A stretch of 64,000 nucleotides of DNA from Pseudomonas coleopterorum (GTDB lineage Bacteria; Pseudomonadota; Gammaproteobacteria; Pseudomonadales; Pseudomonadaceae), in contig NZ_FNTZ01000001.1 in the NCBI RefSeq assembly GCF_900105555.1, positions 4,793,116-4,857,115 of the forward strand, read 5' to 3'. Below, in pieces: positions 25,677-36,400 of the stretch (the first letter of the stretch is position 1; each line of letters starts with the position of its first letter). The position numbers and the translations under genes are program-made. Below the pieces are notes generated by a model that saw nothing but the letters and a program-made list of their open reading frames with translations, made no database searches and was not told the origin of the DNA.

Positions 25677-27386
25677 ATGTGGTCAAGGGCAGGACGCCGT
25701 GCAAGTCCGTATTTCGCGGTATTGCTTTGTTGTGCAACTAAGGTCTTCGCGGCGCCCACCACACCGGGCGAGCAGGACTTCATTCGCGACCGTCAGGATC
25801 GCCTGCTGCAAGAGCAGCGGCAGCGCTTGGATGACCTCAAGAACCTGCCTGGTGAACAACTCAGCGCTCCTGCGCCTCCAGCCGTGGAGGACGCTCGCTG
25901 CTTCACCATCCAGCGTATCGACATTCAGGGCGCCGATGCACTGGGTCCTGCCCAAAAGGCCGAACTCGTGCAGCCATACCTGGGTCAATGCCTGGGTGTT
26001 GCACAACTCAACGAGTTGCTCGGGGTCGTCACCGACCGCTATCTGCAACTGGGCCTGGTCACCAGTCGTGCCTACCTGCCGCAACAGGACCTGTCGACCG
26101 GCATCCTCACGCTTCAAGTGGTTGAAGGCCGCCTGGAAGGCATTCGACCTGCCGATGACAGCGGGTTATCGCCACGGGAAGTGAACATGGCTTTTCCGGG
26201 CCATGTAGGCGAGCTGCTCGATTTGCGCGAAGTCGAGCAGCTGGTCGACCAGCTCAATCGCCTGCCGTCCAACGGTGCACAAATGGAGCTGGCGCCCGGC
26301 GAGGCGGTGGGGGGCAGTACCGTGCTGGTCAGGAATGCTGCACAAAAGCCTTGGCGTGCTTCGCTGTCGCGCAACAACGATGGCCAGCGCAGCACCGGTC
26401 AGCAGCAGTGGGGGGCGGGTCTTGATTGGGACAGCCCCTTGGGGCTCGCCGACCAGTTGGTACTGCGCGGCAGCCACGATGCGGTCAGCGACCACCATCG
26501 CAGCTCCAAAAGCACCACGGCGTACTACAGCGTGCCGTGGGGCTGGTGGAACTTCAATTATTCCTACAGCCAGAGCGAATACGGCTCGCAGGCTTATGGC
26601 AACGGCTTTGCCTTCAAGCAAAACGGTGACAGCCAGAATCATCAGTTTCGCGCAGAGCGCGTGATACATCGCGACTCAGTCAGCAAAACATCAATCAACG
26701 GCGGCCTGGCCTATCTGCGCAGCAACAACTACTTGAACGGCAACCGCCTGGAAGTCAGCAGCAACCGCATCAGCGAGGCCCAGTTCGGCATCAACCACGG
26801 CCGCCGTATCGGCAATGCGTTCGTCAACCTCGATCTGGGCATGCAGCAAGGCATCGGCGCTTTCGATGCACAAAGTCGCAAGGTCGAACAGCACGGCGAC
26901 CCCAACGACCGCTATCGCAAATACACCGCCACCGTGAGCTACCTGCAGGGCTTCAACCTGTGGGGCGAAACGTTCAGCTTCACCAGCCTGGCCACCGGGC
27001 AGCGCAGTGAAGATGTGTTGTTCAGCCCCCAACGCATGAGCTTGAGCGGACAGTCGTCGATGCGCGGCATCAAGGACCAGAACCTGTCCGGTGACAGCGG
27101 CGGCTATTGGCGCAATGACCTGCGCTGGACGCGTCCGGTCAACCTCGCCTGGTTGCGACCGGTCCTTTATGAATACGGCATCGGACTGGGCTACGACCAG
27201 GGCGTGATCCGGGGCGATCGCTACAACGGCGACCAGCATGGTCGCGTGTCCAGCAACTCGGTCGAGTTGTTCGCCCGCGGCCAGCATTTCGCGACGTCGG
27301 TGACGTTCGCCCATTCGCTGGAACGCCCCGACTCGATGAGCGATCGCGAAACCCCGATCTACTTTCGCCTAGACCTCTTTCTCTGA
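25677..27386 (+). CDS. TpsB/CdiB-type outer-membrane transporter (two-partner secretion)
   Basis: Omp85-superfamily pore that secretes the adjacent TpsA. It has 569 residues: a Sec signal (~1-26), a helical plug-like segment with charged DRQDRLLQEQRQRLDDL (~35-52), two POTRA domains (~70-220; CFTIQRIDIQG and QVVEGRLEGI are typical), then a 16-strand barrel. Barrel motif SMRGIKDQNLSGDSG corresponds to the conserved VRGF/Y loop of FhaC. It ends in an aromatic/hydrophobic strand (FRLDLFL). I use the ATG at 25677, preceded by AAGGA at 6 nt, rather than the upstream TTG. TpsA starts 26 bp after the stop. Confidence 0.92.
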   Translation: MWSRAGRRASPYFAVLLCCATKVFAAPTTPGEQDFIRDRQDRLLQEQRQRLDDLKNLPGEQLSAPAPPAVEDARCFTIQRIDIQGADALGPAQKAELVQPYLGQCLGVAQLNELLGVVTDRYLQLGLVTSRAYLPQQDLSTGILTLQVVEGRLEGIRPADDSGLSPREVNMAFPGHVGELLDLREVEQLVDQLNRLPSNGAQMELAPGEAVGGSTVLVRNAAQKPWRASLSRNNDGQRSTGQQQWGAGLDWDSPLGLADQLVLRGSHDAVSDHHRSSKSTTAYYSVPWGWWNFNYSYSQSEYGSQAYGNGFAFKQNGDSQNHQFRAERVIHRDSVSKTSINGGLAYLRSNNYLNGNRLEVSSNRISEAQFGINHGRRIGNAFVNLDLGMQQGIGAFDAQSRKVEQHGDPNDRYRKYTATVSYLQGFNLWGETFSFTSLATGQRSEDVLFSPQRMSLSGQSSMRGIKDQNLSGDSGGYWRNDLRWTRPVNLAWLRPVLYEYGIGLGYDQGVIRGDRYNGDQHGRVSSNSVELFARGQHFATSVTFAHSLERPDSMSDRETPIYFRLDLFL

Positions 27387-27411
27387 TTTCACGTTTCAGT
27401 AGGTAATCGAC

Positions 27412-30400
27412 ATGGACGTTCGCCAGTTCGCTTTTCTGGCCCGACAAACTTCGGCCCGGATTCAGCCCCGTGAGCAATTCTGCGGCTTGCCCAAGCGCGC
27501 GCTGGCGTTGCTGCTGGCCAACGTCATGTTCTGGCAACCGCTGTGGGCGCAAGCCGAAGGCATCGTGGTCAGTGGTTCGGGGACCAACCTGCAACAGGCC
27601 GGCAACGGTGTGCCGATCGTCAACATTGCGACACCCAATGCGACCGGTCTGTCCCATAACCAGTACAAGGATTACAACGTCGGCAGCCAGGGCGTGATCC
27701 TCAACAACGCCACCGGCCGCACCCAGAACACTCAACTGGGCGGCATCATCGTTGGCAATCCGAACCTGGCAGGCTCCGCCGCCAACGTCATTCTCAACGA
27801 AGTCACCGGCGGCAATCCCAGCCAGCTGCGTGGCTATACCGAAGTCGCCGGACAATCGGCCAAGGTCATTGTCGCCAACCCCTATGGCATGACCTGCAAC
27901 GGCTGCGGTTTCATCAACACCCCGCAGGTGACCTTGACCACCGGCAAGCCGATCGTCGAGAACGGCCGGGTGCAGCGCTATCAGGTCGATGGCGGCGCGA
28001 TCTCCATCGACGGCCAGGGCCTGAACGCCAGCAATGTCGATGGTTTCGAGATCATCACCCGCTCGGCCCAGATCAATGCACAGATCAACGCGCGCAATCT
28101 CGCCATCGTGGCGGGGCGCAACGACGTCGACGCCGCGACCCTGCAGGCCACCGCCCGTGCCGATGACGGCTCGGCCAAGCCGCAACTGGCCATCGACAGT
28201 TCCGCGCTGGGCGGCATGTATGCCGGTGCGATCAAGCTGGTGGGCACCGAAGCCGGCGTCGGGGTGAAGCTGGCCGGTCATCTGGCGGCCAGCGCCGGTG
28301 ACATCCAGCTCGACGCCAACGGTCACCTGAGCCTGGCCCAGACGGCGGCCAGCGGTGCCGTAAACGTCACGGCGCAAAGCCTGGACGCCCAAGGCCCCGT
28401 CTACGCAGGCAGCCAGTTGCGGGCGCAGACCCGTGGCAACCTGACCCTAAGCAACAACCTGGCCGCCCGCGACAGCATCACCCTGAGCAGCGGCGGGCAG
28501 TTGACCAACAGCGGCATCATCGAAGCCGGGATCAATGCGGACAACAGCCGCAATGCCCACGGTGACGTACACCTCGAGGCGCAAGCGTTCAGCAACCGCA
28601 ACAGCGTGATCGCCAGCCGTAACCTGAAAGTCGTCAGCGCAGGTGCCCTCGATAACCGCAACGGCTCCCTGAGCGGCGCCAACCTTGAGGCCCGCGCGGA
28701 CCATCTGGACAACCGCAGCGGCCAGATCAGGGCCACAGAGAGCGCCAATGTCACCGCAAAAGATCTCGACAACCGTCAGGGCCGCATCACCAGCCAGAAC
28801 CAGCTGAGCGTCAACGCCGTGACCGGCGACAACCGCACCGGCACCCTGCAAGGCGACCGCAGCCTGCAACTGGCCGTCGACCACCTGGACAACCAGCAAG
28901 GCCTGCTCAGCGGCCGTGGCACGGTTGATATCACCTCCAGCGGCCTGTTCGACAACCGCGCCGGAACCGTGATCGGCGACTCCCGGCTGCGGGTGCAGGC
29001 AGGCGCCATCGACAACCGCGAGGGTGAGATCGTCGGCCAGCAAGACGTCGAGGTCCGCACTGAGGGGTTGGATAACCAGAATGGCAAGCTGATCGCCCAA
29101 GGTGCGCTGCTGCTCACAGGCGCGCACCTGGACAACCGCCAGAACGGGTTGGTGGCGGCCACCCAGGCCTTGAACGTGCACGTCGACACTCTGGACAACC
29201 GTGGCGGCGAACTGTCTTCACAGGCGGACATCGAGCTGTCCGGTGACCAACTCGACAACGACGATGCCGGCCAGGTATTGGCCCAAGGCAGCCTGATCCT
29301 CGCCTACGCCAACGTCCTCAACCGCGCCAAGGGCCTGCTGTCCGGCAAAGCCGGTATCGACCTGCGAGCAGACAGCCTGGACAACAGCGGTGGGCGCCTG
29401 CTCAGCCAGCGCAACATCGATCTCCTGCTCACCGGTGCGGCCCTCAACCAGAAAGGTCTGATCAGTAGCGAAGGGGCGTTGCACCTGAACGTCGGCAGCC
29501 TCGATAACACCGGTGGCAAGCTGTCCAGTGCAGGCCTGCTGACCCTGGACAGCCGCGGCCTGATCTTGAACCGCGGTGGCGAACTGGTCACCGATCAAGG
29601 CCTGACCCTTTCCAGCGCCAGCCTGGACAACAGCCAGGGCGGCCGCATCAGCGGCAAGGGTGCGGTGAAGCTGACGACCGGCGCGTTCAACAATGAGGGT
29701 GGGGAGGTCAGCAGTGCCAGCACCCTCGATCTGAGCGCGCAGCAGGTCAGCAACCTCGGCGGCCGCATCGGCAGCCAGTTCGCCCTGACGGCCACTGTGC
29801 AAGGACTGGCCACGCGGGCGGGGCAGTTTTTCAGCAACAGCGCCCTGACGCTGGACCTCAACGGCGGTGACCTGGACAACCGTCAAGGCCTGCTCAATGC
29901 TCCGGAACTGACCTTGCCCAACGTCGGCGCGGTGCACAACCAGGGCGGTGAAATCTCCAGCAGCCAGGCCTTCACCCTCAAAGCGCGCAGCCTGGACAAC
30001 AGCGCGGGCAAGCTGCTCAGCAACCAGACCCTGACCCTGCACATCGAACAGGCCCTGGCCAACCTCAAAGGCCAGATTGCCGCCGCCGCGCTCAGCGTAC
30101 AGACCGGTAGCCTGGACAACAGCGAAGGCGTGCTCACCAGCCGCAGCGATCTGAGCCTGACCAGCCAGGGCAGCCTGCTCAACCGCAACAATGGCCTGAT
30201 CAACGCGGCAACCGTGCTGGACATCCACAGCGCCGACCTCGACAACCAGGGCGGCCAGTTGCTCGGCAACCGCGCTGTGCGTCTGGATCTCAACGGCGGC
30301 ACGCTGAACAACAGCGCTGGCTTGATCAACGGCGAAGGCCCTTTGACCTTCAACCGCATCGGCGCCGTCGACAATCGCAACGGCGAAATTTCCAGCAATC

Positions 30401-33400
30401 AGAGCTACACCCTGACCAGTGCTCAGCTCGACAACCGTGCTGGCAAAATCATCAGCAGCGGCCAGCTGTCCGTCATCAGCGGCGCCATCATCAACCGCGA
30501 TGGCCTGCTTTCCGGCTGGCAGGGTGTGAACCTGCAGGGCAGCAGCCTCGACAACCGCGACAACGGCACCGTTTCCAGCCGCGACGGCAACCTGGCAGTC
30601 AACCTGAGCGGGGCGCTGCTCAACGGCAACGCCGGTGCGCTGGCCAGTGCCGGACGTCTGGACATCGACAGTGCCCGCCTGGACAACAACCAAGGCGGCA
30701 TTCTGAGCAGCGGCGCCGGGCAAAGCCTGACCGTACAAGAGACGCTCGACAACAGCGAAGGCGGTCTGATCGACAGCGGCGCAGAACTGACCGTTCGAGC
30801 CACAGACCTGAGCAACCGCGCCGGGACCGTCAACAGCCAGCAGGGCCTGAGCTTTACCGGTACGCAACTGGACAATACTAGTGGCCAATGGGCCAGCAAC
30901 GGCAGCATCACGCTCGACTTGCTGGGGACCCTGATCAACGCTCAAGGCAAATTCGCCAGCGGCGGCCCTCTGCGCATTCAGCGCGCTGCGCACATCGACA
31001 ACCAAAGTGGGCAACTGGTCAGCAAAAGTCTGCTGAGCCTGCTCATCGGCAGCTTGGACAACCGCGACCGTGGCACGCTGGCGGCGCTCGATCAACTGAC
31101 CGTGGACGCCAGCGGTACCGTACAGAACGGCGCCGACGGTTTGATCTACAGCCAGAATGGCGCCGTCAGCCTCAGCGCCGCTGAGCTGGAAAACGGCGGG
31201 GGTGCCGTACAGAGCCAGACCGGCCTGACGCTGCACACCCGTGGCGCGATCAACAACGCCAACGGTCGTCTCATCGCCCAGAACGGCGACCTGGTACTGA
31301 ACGCCGGAAGCCTGGACAATCGCGGCGGCATCCTTTCCAGCCTGCGCGGCGCTTTTGAAGCGCGCATGGCCGGTAGCCTGCTCAACGCTCAAGGGACCCT
31401 GCAAGGCCAGCGCCTGACCTTGTTGGCCCTGGCCGGCCTTGAAAACCAGAACGGCCGCATCGCCGCGCAGAGTGGCGACGCCAGCATCACCACCGCTGAC
31501 CTCAACAACAGCGCAGGCGGCCTGTATGCAAAAGGTCTGATCGACGTCAACGCTGACACCCTCACCAACGCCGGCCAGATGGCCGGCGGCCGTGTGCGTT
31601 TTGCCCTGGGCGGTACGCTGATCAACCGCTCCGGCATCATCGAAAGCGACTCCTTCTTCGACATCACCGCGGCCAACCTCGATAACCAGGGCGGCACCCT
31701 GCGCGCACTGGGCACGGACGGCGCCTCGGTGTATCGCGTGGACGGTGTGCTGGATAACCAGGGTGGCGTGATCGAGATTGCGAACGCCGATCTGACGGTC
31801 GACGCAGGCAGCTTCCGCAATACCAACGGCTCTCTGCTGCACGTAGGCCTGGGTGAATTCAATATCTCCAGCGCCAACGTCACCGCCGCTGGTGGCAGCC
31901 TGGTCACCCGTGGTGGCCTGACCCTCAATGCCGACAGCTGGACCAACAGCGGCGTGCTCCAAGCCGGGCGCCTGACCATCAAGGTCGGCAACTTTCACCA
32001 GACCGCCAGCGGCCAGCTGCTCGCTTCGCAGAGCCTGCGCGGTGAAGGCGTCAACTGGAGTAACAACGGCAAGCTGGCCAGTGACGGTGACCTCTGGCTT
32101 GGGCTCAGCGGTACCTATTCGGGCAATGGCCGCGTCACCAGCCTGGGCAACCTGCAGATCGACGCCGCCCAGCTGCAACTCGCGACCCCGGCCAGCATCA
32201 CCTCCGGCGCTGGCTTGAAGCTGGCCGTTGGCGGCACCTTGCTCAATCGGGGCCGCATCACTTCTGCGGATGACGCCGTGATCACGGCCGGCAACATCGA
32301 CAACTACGGCACCCTCGGCAGTGCCCGATCCCTCACACTCAAGACCGGCGCCTTGCTCAACGAGCGGGGACTGCTCTTCAGCGGCGGTGACATGGGCTTG
32401 CAGGTCGACACCTTCACCAACCGCTACGCCGACGTCTACAGCCTGGCCAATCTGCGCATCGATCGAGACGGCAATGGCGGCCACGCCAGCCTGATCCGCA
32501 ACAGCTCCTCGACGCTGCAAAGTGACGGCAACATGAGCCTGGCTGCCAGCACCATCGAAAACGTGCGTGAGGTACTCACTGTCAATGACGCCGGCATCTA
32601 CACCGGCAAGATCTACCAGGTGGCCTGTATCGAGGGCGTCAACGCCGGCGACTGTTCGGGCAAACGCAATTTCGTCTTCGAGGTCCTGGAACGCCAAAAG
32701 CTGGAAGTCACCCAAGCGAGCCAGGCATCGAGCATCACCGCAGGCGGCAACCTGAGTTTCAACGGCGGCGACCTGCTCAACCAGAGCAGCACCATTGCCA
32801 CGGGCGGCAACCTGAACGCCTCGGTCGCCAATCTGTTCAACCTCGGCATTGAAACGGGTGATACCGAATACGTGCGCACCTTCCGCACCAACCGCCAGCG
32901 GGGTGGAAGCGGGCTGATCGGGGCAGCCAATGCCTTCAACGAACAGTACTGGCTTGAAGGTGCTCGTTACGACGCCAACAACCTCAGCGGCCTGGAAGCG
33001 GGTATCAGCAACTTCCTGGCCCACACGGAGACCGAGCTTCCCCAGTACGCCCGTGTGACGCAACTGGCAACCAGTGATCAACGCTACGCGGCGGTCATTC
33101 AGGCGGTCGGCGAGGTCAACATCACCGCCCAGAACGATTTCGACAGCAGTGTGGTACGCAACGACTACCACTACGTCAGCAGCGGCACCCGCACCGACAC
33201 CGGTGCGTCAGGCAGCGATTTCAGTACCCGAGTCAGTCTCGACGCGCAGCTGCCACCCGATCTCGCCCAGCAACAAATCAACCCGCTGTCTCTGCCGGGC
33301 TTCAGCTTGCCCAGTGGAGAACATGGCCTGTTCCGTCTCAGTGACCTAGCCGCCACGGACACCGCCGCCAAACAGGCCGATGCCGTCGCGCACAGCTGGA

Positions 33401-36400
33401 CCATTGGCAGCGCGAGCATCGATGCAGCCCAGCGCACCCAGACCGCCGACCCCAACCCAGGCCGTACTTTCGAGGTAGAGGGTCAGGTCACCCCTCATCT
33501 GCCGACGGACGATAACGCACTGGGCTCCGTCGCCGGGGAAGAGACGTCCATCCCCCTCAACCGCGTCCAGGGCCTGCCCGAAACCCAGAGCACCTCACCG
33601 GCGCACAAATACCTGATCGAAACCAATCCGGCACTCACCAACCTCAAGCAATTCCTGAGCTCGGACTACCTGCTGGCAGGGCTGGGCTACAACCCGGACG
33701 AAAGCGCCAAGCGCCTCGGCGACGGCTTCTACGAACAGAAGCTGATCCAGCAGGCGCTGGTGGCCCGTACCGGCCAACGCTTCATCGACGGCCAGCACTC
33801 CGACGAAGCGCTGTTCAAGTATCTGATGAACAACGCCATCGCCAGCAAGCAACAGCTCAACCTGTCGGTCGGCACCACGCTGACCTCGGCGCAAGTCGCA
33901 GCGCTGACCCACGACATCGTCTGGCTGGAAGAGTACAAGGTCAACGGCGAGAACGTGCTGGTGCCCGTGCTGTACCTGGCCCAGGCCAACAACCGCCTCG
34001 GCCCTGACGGCGCGTTGATCGCCGGTCGCGACGTCAACCTGGTTTCCGGTAACGACCTCACCAACGCAGGCACCCTGAAAGCCAGCAACAACCTCAGCGC
34101 CAGCGCTGGCAACAACCTGGTCAACAGCGGCCTGGTACAGGCCGGCGGCCGACTTGACCTGCTGACGGGCAACACCCTCGTCAACAAGGCCGGTGGCGTG
34201 ATCACCGGTCGCGACGTGAGCCTGACCGCCGTCAACGGCGACGTGATCAACGAACGCACGGTGACCAGCCATCAAAGCAGTAGCGGCTACCGCAGCGAAC
34301 GCAGGGACTTCGCGGACACGGCCGCTCGGATCGAGGCGGCGAATGATCTGAGCGTGTGGGCGGGGCGGGATGTCAATGATGTGGGTGGGGTGTTGCAAGC
34401 TGGCAACGACCTGACACTGGCCGCCGGTCGAGATATCAACTTCGCTTCAGCCGAGCAGATTGAAAGCAATGACCGCGGCCGCAAAGCCAACAGCAGTTCC
34501 ATTACCCAGCACGGCTCCAGCCTTGCCGCAGGCCGGGACGTCATCGCCACCGCCGGTCGTGACCTGACGGCCATTGCCAGCGACATCGACGCCAAACGCA
34601 ATATCGCCATGGCAGCCGTCGGTGATCTCACGCTGAGTTCCGCGGCAGACGAACAGCACACCTACTCCAAAACCAAAAAGGTCACCGCACAGGAAGACCA
34701 CGTCAGCCAGATCGGCACTTCGCTCGATGCAGGCGGCGACATCGCCCTGACGGCGGGCAAGGACATGGCCCTGGTCTCCAGCCGTATCACGGCAGGCGAC
34801 GAAGCCTACCTGTACGCCGGTGAAAACCTGGAGCTGCTGGCCGCTCAAGACAGCGATTATTCCCTTTACGACAAAAAGAAAAAGGGCAGCCTGGGCAGCA
34901 AACAGACCCAGCGCGACGAGACGACCACCGTTACCAACGTGGGCACCGAAATCAAGACCGGTGGCAACCTCACCCTGGAAAGCGGCGGCGATCAAAAGTA
35001 TCAGGTCGCCAAACTGGAAAGCGGCAAGGACCTGACCCTGGACAGCGGCGGCGCCGTTGATTTCGAAGGTGTGAAGGATCTCAAGCAGGAGAGCCACGAG
35101 AAGAGCAGCAGTGATCTTGCCTGGATGTCCATGGGGGGCAAGGGCAGGACAGATGAGACGGTGCGGCAGAGTGAGTTGGTTGCGCAAGGTGCGTTGGTTA
35201 TCAACGCCGCCAACTCCATCAGCATCGATGTCAAGAAAGTCGACAAGCAAACGGTGGCCCAGACCGTAGACGCCATGGTGGCCGCCGATCCAAAACTGGC
35301 ATGGCTCAAACAGGCGCAAGCTCAAGGCAATATCGACTGGCGGCAGGTGGAGGAAATCCACCAAAGCTTCAAATATGAACATTCTGGTTTGGGCGCAGGT
35401 GCTCAGCTGGCACTGGCAATTCTGCTGGCTGCAGTAACGGGCGGCGCTGGCGCTGCATTGGTGGGTGCCACAGCTGGAACCACGACTGCCGCAATTGCCA
35501 ATGCTGCGTTGGTCAGCCTCGAAGTAACGGCAGCCAACAGTGCAATCAGCAACAAAGGCAATTTGAAAGCCGTCACCAAAGATACCTTCGGCGCCAAAGG
35601 CCTGAAAAATGCTGCTGTGGCAGGCGCAACGGCTGGTGTCACCCAAGGCGTTATCGATCCAGCCCTGGGAGGCAAGACAAGCAACTGGAACAACGTCACC
35701 AAAGGGTTCGACCTGAACACCTTTGACGGCGTTGCAGGTTTCGCGCTGCACGCGGGTGCCCAGGGTGTGGCGGCAGGGGCAATCAACACGACCATAAACG
35801 GTGGCAGTCTGGGCGACAACCTCGGTCAGGGGCTGGTCGGCCAGGCGACCAATGTCGTAGCGGCCACTGCGTTCAACTTCGTTGGCTCCTACGCACAGAG
35901 CCATTGGCAAGCCACCAAGGATGCCAACGATCCGGCAACGATGGCACTGTGGGCTGAGGGAGGCGCTGGGCGAGTCGCAATGCACGCGCTGATGGGGGGC
36001 GCGATTTCCAGCGCCATGGGCGGAGACTTCTCGACCGGCGCAGTCGCGGCCGGTGCGAGCCAGGCCATGGCACAGGTGCTGAACAATACGTTCGACAGCA
36101 ACCCTGAACTGCGCGCCGCATTCTCACAGATCGTCGGACTGACGGCAGCAGGCCTCAGTGAAGGCGATGTCGGGAAAGCGGCCTACGTTGCGCAAATGGC
36201 GGACAACTACAACCGCCAACTGCACTACAAGGAAACCCTCAAGTTAGAGGAGTTGCAGAAAGCAGATCCTCAAAATGCCGCCCGGCTTGCAGCCGCTGCC
36301 TGTGCCATGACCCATTGCAGCGCCTCGGTGCCGGATGACGATCCCAATCGCCAGCGTTTTGTGGAGCTGGAAAAAACCGGCGCGCAGTACAGTGCTGAAC

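Noticed and set aside
29218..33171. 1317-codon minus-strand frame inside tpsA
   Set aside because: Shadow of the LDN-repeat region; low-complexity Val/Ala/Gln composition and no start signal, while the plus strand has the TPS domain and FHA repeats.
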